Assembly: GCA_964495075.1 (NCBI GenBank) | Contig: CAZBUJ010000002.1 | Coordinates: 62,001 to 126,000 of the forward strand | DNA: 64,000 bases | Source: JAFGJQ01 sp964495075 | Lineage (GTDB): Bacteria; Planctomycetota; Phycisphaerae; UBA1845 | Direction of reading: 5' to 3' | Shown here: positions 1-8,751 of the stretch, piece after piece | Position numbering within the stretch: the stretch's first letter is position 1 | How the letters are laid out: each line of letters begins with the position of its first letter | Notes under the pieces: generated by a model | The model's database searches: none | What the model was told of the DNA's origin: nothing | Seen by the model: only the letters and a program-made list of their open reading frames with translations | Program-made: the position numbers and the translations under genes

Positions 1-822
1 CACGGTCATAGTACCCGGCGAGTGGGCGTTGTGGAACACCACGCCCCGGTCGGCGAGGGCGGCCACGTTCGGCATGTCGGCCCGCACGCGGTGGTGGTCG
101 AAGGTCCGCTCGTACGACCACATGTCGAAGACGAAAACGTACACCGGCGGGACCTCGGGAGCCACGGCACGGCCGGCGGCCGGTTCCGGCGGCGGCAGCG
201 GGTCCATCGGTGACGGGTACGTCTCGCAATTGAGCAGGTGGACGGGCAGGATGACCACGATGGGTGACAGGATCTGGCACAGTTGTCGCGTCCGGGCCAC
301 GAGCCATTCGCGGTGCGTGGCGAGCGAGTAGCCGGTCAGGCCGAACAGGGCGAGCCAGGCCGACTCCACCGGCATGCCGTGCAAGGTGATCTGGGGGACG
401 TAGAAGGCGACGTTGGCGAGGATGCCGCCGCCGACCGCGAGGACGAAGACGTGGTGGATCAGCCGGGTGCACCACCGCGGCGTCCACCGGCGGCCGGCGC
501 TTTCCACCGCGACGCACGCCAGGGCGAGGGCGGCGAGCAGGGCGATCAGGAAGACGGCGTCCTGCGTTCGCCAGTGTCGCCCGATCAGTTCGGCGCGGGT
601 GGTCAGGTTGGCCAGGTAGGGCCCGAACAGCAATACGACGGCCACCTGAGCGCAGAGATACCGTACAAACCATTCACGTCTCGCTCGACTCGATTTGTCG
701 CGGGCGGCGCGGGCGGCGCGGGCGACGGCCACGGTGCAGGCGCGCTCGGTCCGCGGGGCGGGTGACGGGGCGTCGTGGGTTGCCGGCGGTTCAGGCGTTG
801 ACACAGAGGTAGTCCTCGACAT
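1..822 (-). CDS. Membrane sulfatase/phosphotransferase-superfamily protein (3' partial)
   Basis: The first 274 residues are visible and the C-terminus runs off the left edge. After a Pro/Arg-rich cytoplasmic N-terminus come about five hydrophobic segments (residues ~65-210). A soluble domain then opens with VYVFVFDMWSYERTF and MPNVAALADRGVVFHNAHSPGT. This is the start of a sulfatase-like alkaline phosphatase fold: the Asp of FDMWS fits a metal ligand, and the Ser/Thr cluster lies where the nucleophile sits. There is no CxPSR formylglycine motif, so a phospho-group transferase or hydrolase is as likely as a sulfatase. ATG at 822 overlaps the upstream glycosyltransferase by 32 bp, so the two are translationally coupled. 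Inferred role: decorating or trimming the locus polysaccharide at the membrane. Confidence 0.7.
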   Translation of the reverse strand, partial: MSRTTSVSTPEPPATHDAPSPAPRTERACTVAVARAARAARDKSSRARREWFVRYLCAQVAVVLLFGPYLANLTTRAELIGRHWRTQDAVFLIALLAALALACVAVESAGRRWTPRWCTRLIHHVFVLAVGGGILANVAFYVPQITLHGMPVESAWLALFGLTGYSLATHREWLVARTRQLCQILSPIVVILPVHLLNCETYPSPMDPLPPPEPAAGRAVAPEVPPVYVFVFDMWSYERTFDHHRVRADMPNVAALADRGVVFHNAHSPGTMTV

Positions 823-1906
823 GTCGTTCGTATTCGTCGCGTTTTCGCCACCGTTCAATCGACGCCCGGACATATCCGTTCACCCCGCCCAGCACGATGG
901 CCCAATGCACGGCGAGTGACAGCGGGTAGGCACGCCACGTTCTTAGCTTGGCGGCCACGCGCCGGCTCTTGTCGTGAAACGTCAGGACGAAGAAGTAGGC
1001 GGCGGCGACCAGCAGTAATCCCCAGGCGACCGGATGAGCGAGTCCGGCGAGCAGCAGGACAACGCACAGCACGAGGTTGCGCAGGTTGTACCGCAAGCTC
1101 TCCGCGCCGAGCTGGGTGTGTCCCCGCGTGCTGGCGTAGAAGCGGAACTGCCGGTAGACCCCGGCCAGGGAGGACCGCGGTCGCCAGTGGACAACGGCGT
1201 CCGGGACGAAGCGCCGGCTGACCTGCATGCGGCGGATCTTCATGTTGAAGAGGGTGTCGTCGATGGGCGTCCACTCCGGGAACCGTCCGGCCCGTTCCCA
1301 CAGCGCCTTGGTGTAGGCGACCGAGCGGCACGACGGATTGAAGGTCTCGGGGTCGACCGGGTCGAGGGCGCCGCGCATGGTGGCCGTTCCGACCACCGCC
1401 TCGAGCAGGGAGTGCGGCTCGATTTCGTAGAACCCGGCCACGAAGTCCAGGTCACGGTCGTCCTCGAACGGTTGCGTGATGCATTCGAGCCAGCGGGGCT
1501 CGAGTCGGCAGCCGGTGTCGGTGCTGACGATGACGTCGCCGGTCGCCGCTTCGATGCCGATGTTGCGGCCGCGGCCGATGTTGGCGCCGGGGGCGAGGAT
1601 GAGGCGGATGCGCGGGTTGCGACGGGCGGCGTCGAGGATCACGTTCACCGTTCCGTCGGTGGAACCGCCGTCCACCACGATGATCTCGTCGGGCAGGCGC
1701 GTCTGCCCGATCAGAGAGTGGAGTACGACGTTGATGCCGGCGGCGTCGTTAAGCACCGTCGTCACGAGTGACACGCGCCGGCAGGGAGCCGCGGTATCGC
1801 CGGGCGGCGGGGTCGATCGGCTCGGCGGCCGGTCGCCGAGCGGGCTGATGCGGGCGGCGGCGGGGCCCATCCGGTCAGCCGATGGGTTGCAGTTGACGTT
1901 CGGCAA
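791..1906 (-). CDS. Glycosyltransferase family 2, membrane-anchored
   Basis: GT2 (GT-A fold) transferase of 371 residues that moves a sugar from a nucleotide donor onto a growing glycan. Visible motifs are SLVTTVLNDAAGINVVLHSL, EIIVVDGGSTDGT and the metal/donor-site segment STDTGCRLEP, followed by two to three C-terminal hydrophobic segments (residues ~270-310 and 335-350) that anchor it in the inner membrane. The start is probably TTG at 1906, preceded by GGAAGGAA and overlapping the reductase gene by 32 bp. ATG at 1870 is an alternative without a Shine-Dalgarno sequence. It sits in a minus-strand operon gmd-rmd-GT2-sulfatase-like. Substrate is unknown; D-rhamnose is a reasonable guess from the neighbours. 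Confidence 0.85.
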   Translation of the reverse strand: MPNVNCNPSADRMGPAAARISPLGDRPPSRSTPPPGDTAAPCRRVSLVTTVLNDAAGINVVLHSLIGQTRLPDEIIVVDGGSTDGTVNVILDAARRNPRIRLILAPGANIGRGRNIGIEAATGDVIVSTDTGCRLEPRWLECITQPFEDDRDLDFVAGFYEIEPHSLLEAVVGTATMRGALDPVDPETFNPSCRSVAYTKALWERAGRFPEWTPIDDTLFNMKIRRMQVSRRFVPDAVVHWRPRSSLAGVYRQFRFYASTRGHTQLGAESLRYNLRNLVLCVVLLLAGLAHPVAWGLLLVAAAYFFVLTFHDKSRRVAAKLRTWRAYPLSLAVHWAIVLGGVNGYVRASIERWRKRDEYERHVEDYLCVNA

Positions 1907-2849
1907 TCCGTTCCTTCCAGTATCTCAGGGTGTCGTGCACGGTTTCGATCAAGTCGTACGACGGCTCCCATCCGGCGGTCTGTCGCAATCGGGTGGGATC
2001 GCCGAAGACGGTGGGCACGTCCGCCCGGCCCGCGTTGCGGGGATCGACCTCGACGCGCAGATCGCCGCGGCTGGAGGCCCGCAGGGTTTCGACGATCGTT
2101 TTCAGGGGGACGGGGCGTCCGGAGCAGACGTTGTACACGCGGCCTGTGCGGCCGCGCTCGAGCAGTGCCGCGTACGCGGCCACGACGTCCCGCACGTCGG
2201 TGAAGTCGCGCACCGCGTCGAGGTTGCCCACGCGGAGCACCGGCGGTGCTTCACCCGCCGCGATGACGGCCAGTTGTTGCGCCACGCCGGCGACGAAGTA
2301 GTCCGGGGATTGCCGCGGTCCGCAGTGGTTGAACGAACGGGCGATCAGCACGTCGAGCTTGTGCTGGGCGACGTAGACCTGGGCGAGCGTCTCGCCGGCG
2401 GCCCGCGTGGCCCCGTAGACGTCGTGCGGGGCGGCCGGCAGTTCTTCGTGGAACCCTTCACGTCCGCACGGCTGGTGGCCGTACACGTGCGACGAGCTCA
2501 CCAGCAACACGCGGCACGGATCGCCGATCTGCCGGACCGCTTCGAGCAGGTTGAGCCAGCCGCCGACGTTGGTGCGGTACGCGGCCCGGGGCTCGGCGTT
2601 GGCCTGGACGGGCCGGCTGATGGCGGCCAGGTGGACGATGCCGTCCGGTCGGGCGGTCTGCACAGTGTGGGCCACCGCCTCGGGATCACAGATGTCGCAG
2701 GCCAGCCACTCGAACTCCGATGATCGCAGCCGGTCGGGCGGTTCGGTGCGATGGTAAATGCCAATCGCGCTGACGCCGCGCCGCGCCAGTTCTTCCAGCA
2801 GGTACCCGCCGGCGAAGCCGGCGGCACCGGTGACCAGGATTCGCCTCAT
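1875..2849 (-). CDS. rmd: GDP-6-deoxy-D-mannose reductase-like SDR epimerase/dehydratase
   Basis: Extended SDR of 324 residues starting at ATG 2849 (MRRILVTGAAGFAGGYLL, Rossmann GxxGxxG). It most resembles GDP-4-keto-6-deoxy-D-mannose reductase, which reduces the Gmd product to GDP-D-rhamnose with NAD(P)H. Its position directly downstream of gmd supports this. Other family features are LLVSSSHVYG (active-site Ser) and ARSFNHCGPRQ (substrate loop). Oddly, the catalytic pair reads DVYGATR, that is YxxxR where the family has YxxxK; the codon is CGG. Activity may therefore be altered, or Arg may substitute. A UDP-sugar epimerase role is the alternative. Confidence 0.8.
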   Translation of the reverse strand: MRRILVTGAAGFAGGYLLEELARRGVSAIGIYHRTEPPDRLRSSEFEWLACDICDPEAVAHTVQTARPDGIVHLAAISRPVQANAEPRAAYRTNVGGWLNLLEAVRQIGDPCRVLLVSSSHVYGHQPCGREGFHEELPAAPHDVYGATRAAGETLAQVYVAQHKLDVLIARSFNHCGPRQSPDYFVAGVAQQLAVIAAGEAPPVLRVGNLDAVRDFTDVRDVVAAYAALLERGRTGRVYNVCSGRPVPLKTIVETLRASSRGDLRVEVDPRNAGRADVPTVFGDPTRLRQTAGWEPSYDLIETVHDTLRYWKERIAERQLQPIG

Positions 2850-2898
2850 CGATTGCACCGTCGAATCGCCTCCTGCGTCCGCCGCGTTGTTGGGCCGG

Positions 2899-3945
2899 CT
2901 ACCACGATTCGGCCGTGGCGGATACGGCGGCGGCCGCCGCCTCGTCGGGATCACGCAAGGCCACCTCCCGGCGGGCCCGCTTGAGGTCCTCGTCGACCAT
3001 CATCCGGGCAAGGGCTTCGAAGGTGACGGTCGGGTTCCATCCGAGTTGTCGCCGGGCCTTCGAGGCATCGCCGATGAGCACGTCGACTTCCGCCGGCCGG
3101 TACAGTCGCGGGTCGATGCGCACGTGGTCCTGCCAGTCGAGATCGAGGTAGCCGAACACCGCGTCGAGGAACTCGCGCACGGAGTGCGTCTCGCCGGTCG
3201 CGATGACGTAATCGTCGGGCTCGCCCTGCTGGAGCATCAGCCACATGGCGTTGACGTAGTCGCCGGCGAATCCCCAGTCGCGCCGGGCGTCGAGGTTGCC
3301 CAGCGACACCTGGTCCTGCCGTCCGAGTTTGATGCGGGCGGCGGCGCGGGTGATCTTGCGGGTGACGAAACTCTCGCCGCGGCGCGGCGACTCGTGGTTG
3401 AACAGAATGCCGTTGCAGGCGAAGAGGTCGTACGCCTCGCGGTAGTTGACGGTCTGCCAGAACGCGAACGCCTTGGCGCAGCCGTAAGGGCTGCGCGGGT
3501 GGAAGGGCGTGGTTTCGTTCTGCGGCTCGCGGCTGACCCCGCCGTACATCTCGCTGGTCGATGCCTGGTACAGGCGGGGCCGACTGGGCATGGTGCGGAT
3601 CGCTTCGAGCAGTCGCAGCGTGCCCAGCGCGTTGACATCGGCGGTGTACACCGGTTGATCGAAGCTCACCCGGACGTGGCTTTGGGCGGCGAGGTTGTAG
3701 ACTTCGTCGGGCTCGATCTCGTTCAGGAGGGCGTGGATGCCGGCCCCGTCGGCGAGGTCGCCATAGACGAGTTGAGTGCGGGGGCGGCGACCGTCGGCCT
3801 CCGCGAGGAGGTGGTCGATCCGCCCGGTCGACGGGGTGGAGCTTCGTCGCACGAGGCCGTACACCTCGTACCCTTTGTGGAGCAGCAGTTCGGCCAGATA
3901 CGACCCATCCTGCCCGGTGATTCCAGTGATCATCGCTCTGGGCAT
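2899..3945 (-). CDS. gmd: GDP-mannose 4,6-dehydratase
   Basis: Converts GDP-D-mannose to GDP-4-keto-6-deoxy-D-mannose, the entry step to GDP-D-rhamnose or GDP-fucose. The 348 residues match the usual length. Visible features are the NADP-binding ITGITGQDGSYLAELL, GLVRRSSTPSTGRIDHLL, the STSEMYG serine motif, the YGCAK (YxxxK) catalytic pair, FNHESPRRGESFVTRKI and the RRDWGFAGDYV segment characteristic of Gmd. It is the first gene of a minus-strand operon with rmd 49 bp downstream and stands divergent from the glycosyltransferase at 4199. Product assignment is firm. Confidence 0.95.
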   Translation of the reverse strand: MPRAMITGITGQDGSYLAELLLHKGYEVYGLVRRSSTPSTGRIDHLLAEADGRRPRTQLVYGDLADGAGIHALLNEIEPDEVYNLAAQSHVRVSFDQPVYTADVNALGTLRLLEAIRTMPSRPRLYQASTSEMYGGVSREPQNETTPFHPRSPYGCAKAFAFWQTVNYREAYDLFACNGILFNHESPRRGESFVTRKITRAAARIKLGRQDQVSLGNLDARRDWGFAGDYVNAMWLMLQQGEPDDYVIATGETHSVREFLDAVFGYLDLDWQDHVRIDPRLYRPAEVDVLIGDASKARRQLGWNPTVTFEALARMMVDEDLKRARREVALRDPDEAAAAAVSATAESW

Positions 3946-4198
3946 GCGTGGCGTCCCGGTGGCGGCGCGAGGCCGCGGTCACCCGTGTTTTCGGACCCTT
4001 CTTGCATGGTTTAACGGAACATCCGGCGGGGCGTCTGAAGCGGATTGCGTGACGGCGGGCGGGGCGGGAGGCGGCGCCCCCATAATGTCGTCAATCCGGG
4101 CGGCCGGACTGTCCGATAAACAATCGTCAAACGTACATGGCGATGGCGAATCGTGCCCGAGGGTCGGCACGCCGCAGTCGCGCTCCGGAGTGTGACGG
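3946..4198. promoter_or_regulatory. Divergent intergenic region gmd / glycosyltransferase
   Basis: These 253 bp separate the start of gmd (minus) from the GTG start at 4199 (plus), so both promoters should lie here. There is a relatively AT-rich patch around 4110-4140. The plus-strand gene has a GGAG Shine-Dalgarno at 4187-4190. No convincing -35/-10 pair or palindrome was identified by eye. Confidence 0.4.
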
Positions 4199-5683
4199 GT
4201 GACGGTGGCGAGGCATCCGATGGAGAGGAACGCCGCGCGGTGCGCGAACGGTCCGAACCGGCCATCGTTGCTGTGCATTGCCTACGCGTTTGCCCCGATC
4301 AGCCGGAGCGGGACGCATCGCACGCTGGCGTACATTCGGCACGCCGACCGCATGGGATGGGACACGACCGTCATCACGGTGGACGCGGCTGACGAACCGA
4401 TCGACCTCGGTCTGGTGGCCCGCGTGCCACCGTCGACGCGGGTCGTCCGCACGCCGTGGACGCCGGTCACGCAGCAGGCCAAGGATCTGGTTCGGCGGGT
4501 GCGGCCGAAGCACGACGCGATCGACGCCGGCACGGCGGGCGGGAGCGAGCCGGGATCAAGCAATGGGTCGGACCGCCGCGGGGTTCGCGACTGGGTGTCC
4601 CGGCTGATGCTCACGCCGGACTCGCGGTTGGGTTGGGTGATTCCGGCCTTGCGGGCGGCGAAGCGCGCATGTCGTCGCCGGCGCCCGTCCGCGATCTACT
4701 CGACGAGCCCATACGCCAGTGCGCATCTCGTCGCGCTGCTGTTGTCGCGTTGGGCCCGGCTCCCCTGGATTGCCGACTTCCGCGATCCGTGGCGAGGTAA
4801 CCCGTTCCACGACGCCCGCTATCGCTCCATCGAGACGTGGGACGCGTGGCTGGAGCGGCGGGTTTGTCGTCACGCGACACGCGTCATCTGCAACACGGTG
4901 CCGATGCGCGATCAACTGGTGAGCCGCATGCCGTGGGCGGCCGTCAAGAGCGTGACCCTTCCCAACGGCTACGACGCGGAATGGATCGAAGCGGTTCCGC
5001 CGGCCCGAACCTACGGCCCGGGCAAATTCGTGTTCGTGCACTGGGGCACCTGCTACGGGCGGCGGAGCCCGGTGCCGCTGATGCAGGGATTGCGGTTGCT
5101 GGCCGACCGGGCGCCGGTGCTCGCCCGCCGAGTCTGCGTGCAGTTCGTGGGGGACGCCCGGTACGAGGGCGACCCGCTGCGCTCGATCGCCGAGCGGTTC
5201 GGGGTCGAAACCATGGTGGACGTGGTGGGCATGCGGCCGCATCGCGAGGCCATTGCCCTCGCCCGCGGCGGAAACGCGGCGCTGGTGCTGGGGGTCAGCG
5301 GTGCGGGGAGTGATCTCCAGGTGCCCAACAAGCTGTACGAGGCGCTGGCCATCCGCAAGCCCATCCTGGCGGTGGCGGCGGACGACAGCGCGGTGGTGCA
5401 GGTCCTGGCCGAGGCGGCGGCCGACAATCTCGTCTGTGACCCCGAGGACGCCGCGCACATCTCGCTCGGTCTCGAGATGATGGCGGGGCAGGGCGGTGGA
5501 TTTGTCGATGAACCGTGGTCGGGGGCGGCCCGGTTCGACCGGCGCTGGTCCACCGAAGCGTTCGGGGAGATGTTGTGCGCGATCACGGGCCAGCTCCTCA
5601 GCCGCGAAGCGCTGGTGATCGACGAGCGGGAACCGGTCGAGCCCGAACTGGTGGGGTGCGGCAGCGAGGCGCCTGTCAGGTGA
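4199..5683 (+). CDS. Glycosyltransferase, GT4-like (GT-B fold)
   Basis: Putative GT-B glycosyltransferase of 494 residues. The N-terminal acceptor domain begins SLLCIAYAFAPISRSGTHRT, with IYSTSPYASAHLVALLL and WIADFRDPWRGNP, a signature of this GT4-like subgroup. The C-terminal donor domain carries VTLPNGYD, FVHWGTCYG and VPNKLYEALAIRKPILAVA. GTG at 4199 is chosen because GGAG lies 8 nt upstream. The stop overlaps the ATG of the next gene (TGATG), indicating coupled translation. It probably acts on the cytoplasmic face during EPS repeat-unit assembly. Donor and acceptor cannot be read from the sequence. Confidence 0.85.
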   Translation: MTVARHPMERNAARCANGPNRPSLLCIAYAFAPISRSGTHRTLAYIRHADRMGWDTTVITVDAADEPIDLGLVARVPPSTRVVRTPWTPVTQQAKDLVRRVRPKHDAIDAGTAGGSEPGSSNGSDRRGVRDWVSRLMLTPDSRLGWVIPALRAAKRACRRRRPSAIYSTSPYASAHLVALLLSRWARLPWIADFRDPWRGNPFHDARYRSIETWDAWLERRVCRHATRVICNTVPMRDQLVSRMPWAAVKSVTLPNGYDAEWIEAVPPARTYGPGKFVFVHWGTCYGRRSPVPLMQGLRLLADRAPVLARRVCVQFVGDARYEGDPLRSIAERFGVETMVDVVGMRPHREAIALARGGNAALVLGVSGAGSDLQVPNKLYEALAIRKPILAVAADDSAVVQVLAEAAADNLVCDPEDAAHISLGLEMMAGQGGGFVDEPWSGAARFDRRWSTEAFGEMLCAITGQLLSREALVIDEREPVEPELVGCGSEAPVR

Positions 5684-7353
5684 TGCGCGAGCAGAACAGC
5701 ACGAAAGCCAAGCCGCAATCCACCCGGGCGTGGTTCGTTCCGGTCGTTGGGATCACGGCCTATGCGTGCATGCTCACTCATCTTGCCTGGATCGGGGGCG
5801 ATCCCTACTCCAACAACGACGAACCGCGGCACCTGGTGACCGGGGCGTTCATCTGCGACCTGTTGCGCGAACTTCCGTACGACGACCCGGTGGGATTCGC
5901 CCAGCAGTACTACATCCAGTACCCGAGCGTCGGTGTGCTGCTGTTTCCACCGTTGTTTCACTTCCTCGAGGGCCTGGTCTTCCTGGTCGTCGGGGTGGGG
6001 AGCGGCGCGGTCAAGTGGTTGATGACGGCGTTCGTGGCGGCCCTGCTGGTCGGCTGGTGGTTCTGGTTGCGGTCCCGGACGGACGCGGTGGTGGCGACCT
6101 GGTCGGTGCTGCTGGTCGGACTCGTCCACGACGTCTTTGATCTGTCCGGTCACGCGATGCTGGAAGTTCCGACGCTGGCGTGGATGACGCTGGCCGTATG
6201 GTGCTTCGACGTGTTCCTGCGTACGGAGCGATCGCGGTGGTGTCTTCTGGCCGCGGCTTGCGCGTCGGGCGCGGCGCTCACGCGGTTCCACGGACCGATC
6301 GTGCTGGCCCCGCTGCTGGTGCAGTTTCTGGAGGCCGGCAAGTGGCGGCTGTTGAGGCGCCCGGTGTTGTGGGCGAGTGGCGTGGCGGGCATCGCGGCCG
6401 TCCTGCCGTTCATGTGGATCGGCACGTTCACCGCGCGATCGTGGACGGCGTACACCACGTACCAGGGGTTTCCGGATCTTCGGTTCCTCGGCCGGCAGAT
6501 CGTGGAGTCGGTGGGCACGGCGCCGGGCATCCTGTCGCTGGTGGGCCTGGCGGGGATTGTTCTGTTGCCGGTCCTGCGCCGGCACGGGTACGGGGTCCTG
6601 GTCGCGTGGGTGGCGGCCACGGTGCTGACGTTCCTGGCGATGGCCTATCGCACGGAGCGCTACCTGATCTATGCCTGGCCGCCGCTGGTGACGCTGGGGG
6701 TGATCACCCTGTTTGCGGCGGTCGGGCGGGGCCGTTTGCGTCCGCTCGCCCACGTGGCCCTGATCGCGGTGGCGGTGGGGAGCGTCTGGGAACTGGGATC
6801 GACGTACCGGCCGGCGCTGGGCGGCTTCGATTCGGCCGCGGCGGCGGCGGTGCACGCGTCGCGCACCAAACGGGTCTTCATCCACGCGCGGCAGGACGGG
6901 GCGTTCATCTGGAACGTTCGGTTGCTGGACCCCGATCTCGAGTACAGCGTGTTCCGGGCGAGCAAGACGCTGGCCATCGGGCGGGGCGATCACTTCTCTG
7001 CGGACGCGCACGTGCTGGAGAGTGACGAGGCGATCCTGGCCCGGTTGGATGCCCTGGGAGTGGACGTGGTGGTTTCGGCGGACAACCCCGAACTCGACAG
7101 TCCGCCGTTTCACCGCCTGATGCGGTTGCTGAGCACGGATCGTTTCGAAGTGCTCGATCGGGTAGCAATCCGCCACGGGGAGGGGCGGATCCGGGATCGG
7201 GAGTTGACGGTCTATCGCTATCGGCGTCGACAGCCGGCCACGGACACCATCGTGCTGCCGCTGCCGACGTGGCGTCCGGATTGCGAGTTGCGGGCGGATC
7301 TCTCGCTCTCGTTGCGGGGTTGGCGGCAGCGGCGCGACGCGCGGGCGATGTAG
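5683..7353 (+). CDS. GT-C family integral-membrane glycosyltransferase (ArnT/PMT-like)
   Basis: A 556-residue polytopic protein with about ten or more hydrophobic segments and a hydrophilic C-terminal domain (residues ~390-556). Near the N-terminus, GGDPYSNNDEPRHLVTGAF supplies the acidic first-loop motif typical of GT-C enzymes, which use polyprenyl-phosphate sugars on the periplasmic side. ALTRFHGPIVLAPLLVQF and YRTERYLIYAWPPLVTLG also resemble GT39/GT83-type proteins. ATG at 5683 shares bases with the preceding stop; a GTG at 5680 is an alternative. Role inferred: adding a lipid-linked sugar to the polysaccharide after export. It is followed 42 bp later by the O-antigen ligase-like gene. 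Confidence 0.8.
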   Translation: MREQNSTKAKPQSTRAWFVPVVGITAYACMLTHLAWIGGDPYSNNDEPRHLVTGAFICDLLRELPYDDPVGFAQQYYIQYPSVGVLLFPPLFHFLEGLVFLVVGVGSGAVKWLMTAFVAALLVGWWFWLRSRTDAVVATWSVLLVGLVHDVFDLSGHAMLEVPTLAWMTLAVWCFDVFLRTERSRWCLLAAACASGAALTRFHGPIVLAPLLVQFLEAGKWRLLRRPVLWASGVAGIAAVLPFMWIGTFTARSWTAYTTYQGFPDLRFLGRQIVESVGTAPGILSLVGLAGIVLLPVLRRHGYGVLVAWVAATVLTFLAMAYRTERYLIYAWPPLVTLGVITLFAAVGRGRLRPLAHVALIAVAVGSVWELGSTYRPALGGFDSAAAAAVHASRTKRVFIHARQDGAFIWNVRLLDPDLEYSVFRASKTLAIGRGDHFSADAHVLESDEAILARLDALGVDVVVSADNPELDSPPFHRLMRLLSTDRFEVLDRVAIRHGEGRIRDRELTVYRYRRRQPATDTIVLPLPTWRPDCELRADLSLSLRGWRQRRDARAM

Positions 7354-7395
7354 CATCGCCGGCGCGGCGGGGTCTTTCGGAGGTATGGCGGCAGC

Positions 7396-8751
7396 ATGTG
7401 GCCCTGGCGGACATGTGGTTTCTTCGGCCTGTTCCTCGCGGCATGCGTGCTTGCGTTGTACTACCCCGTCATCGCCGTCGCCAACTACATGCTGATCTAC
7501 CAGATCGTGCCGGGCTCGCGGTGGTGGGGGATGCCGATCCACGCGCTGGGCGTTCGATTCTCGCTCTGGGCGGCGCTGTCTCTGGTGGCGGGGATGTTCG
7601 TGTCGTGGGTGACCGGCCGCGCCGCGGCCCGCCGGCCGTTCATCACCCTGTGGGAGATCTTACTCTGCGGGCTGGTGGGCGTGGCGGTCGTGGGGTACAT
7701 CAGCATAGAGACGCCCCATCCGCGCCAGTGGGCGATCCTGGAGAAATTCACCAAGATGGTGATCTTCCTGCTGTGCATGACCCATCTGGTGGCGACGCGG
7801 AAAGGCGTGCGGGTCGTCCTCTGGGTCCTGGTGGTGGGCAGTCTGTACCTGGGCCATGAGGCGTACACGACGCCGACCCGCGAGTTTCTGACCGGTCGAC
7901 TGACGAGCATCGGCGGTCCGGACTTCCACGACTCGTCCGGGTTCGCGGCCCACATGGCGGCGATGGTGCCGTTGATCGGAGTGACTTTCATGACGACGCG
8001 GCGCTGGTGGTGGCGGGCGCTACCGCTCATTTCCTCAGTGTTCACGTTCAACGCGATCATCCTGTGCCGGACGCGGTCCGCGTTTCTCGGTCTGATTGCG
8101 GGCGCGGTAACGGCGGCGTTGATGGTGCCACGTTCGTGGCGTTGGAAGGCGTACCCCGCCCTGATCGTGTTCACCATCGGGGCGTACAGCCTGGTCGACC
8201 AGAATTTCATCAATCGCATGGAGACCATGGTATCGGCGGAACAGCGCGAGACCGACGCGGCGGTGAACATCCGGCGCGAACTCTGGGACGCGGGCTTGCG
8301 GATGGTGAACGATCACCCCATGGGAGTGGGGATCGGCAACTTCCCGATCTGGGTCGGCCGGTACGAATGGCATCTGATGGGCCGGTCGTCGCACAACACG
8401 TTCATACTCTGCGCCACGGAGTTCGGGGTCCCCGGCTTGCTGGTCTTCGTGGGGATCATCCTGACCTCCGCCTATCAGTTGTTCTGGGCGTATCGCCACT
8501 CCGACGACACGGACGACCCGGCGGAGACACGGCTATGGGTGTACGGGGTGCTGGTCTCGCTCGTCATCTACCTGGTGGCGGGGCAATTCACCGAACGATT
8601 CTACACCGAGTCATTCTGGTGGGTGATGGCGATGTCCACCTGTATCCGGCGCGCCGCGCTGAACGAGATCGCGGAACGCATGCCGCGGGCGGTGGGCGAC
8701 GAGATTCCGGACGAGGAAATACCATATGCGGCCAAGCCGGTGCCAGGCTGA
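7396..8751 (+). CDS. O-antigen ligase/polymerase-like membrane protein (Wzy_C)
   Basis: A 451-residue membrane protein with about ten or more transmembrane segments and one larger periplasmic loop (residues ~260-345). SSHNTFILCATEFGVPGLLVFVGI matches the Wzy_C/WaaL signature (HN followed by EFGxxGL). These proteins either polymerise lipid-linked repeat units or ligate the glycan to an acceptor. In this EPS locus, beside a Wzz-type protein, polymerisation is plausible, but the two roles cannot be separated from sequence alone. A GGAGG lies 12 nt before ATG 7396, longer than ideal. The 3' end overlaps the next glycosyltransferase by 26 bp. Confidence 0.85.
   Translation: MWPWRTCGFFGLFLAACVLALYYPVIAVANYMLIYQIVPGSRWWGMPIHALGVRFSLWAALSLVAGMFVSWVTGRAAARRPFITLWEILLCGLVGVAVVGYISIETPHPRQWAILEKFTKMVIFLLCMTHLVATRKGVRVVLWVLVVGSLYLGHEAYTTPTREFLTGRLTSIGGPDFHDSSGFAAHMAAMVPLIGVTFMTTRRWWWRALPLISSVFTFNAIILCRTRSAFLGLIAGAVTAALMVPRSWRWKAYPALIVFTIGAYSLVDQNFINRMETMVSAEQRETDAAVNIRRELWDAGLRMVNDHPMGVGIGNFPIWVGRYEWHLMGRSSHNTFILCATEFGVPGLLVFVGIILTSAYQLFWAYRHSDDTDDPAETRLWVYGVLVSLVIYLVAGQFTERFYTESFWWVMAMSTCIRRAALNEIAERMPRAVGDEIPDEEIPYAAKPVPG

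Noticed and set aside
283..765. Long open frame on the plus strand opposite the sulfatase-like gene
   Set aside because: It is antisense to a clear membrane protein; composition is Gly/Arg/Asp-rich with no family resemblance, a common artefact in GC-rich DNA.
5053..7542. 829-codon minus-strand open frame
   Set aside because: It is Arg/Pro/His-rich low complexity, antisense to two convincing glycosyltransferase genes.
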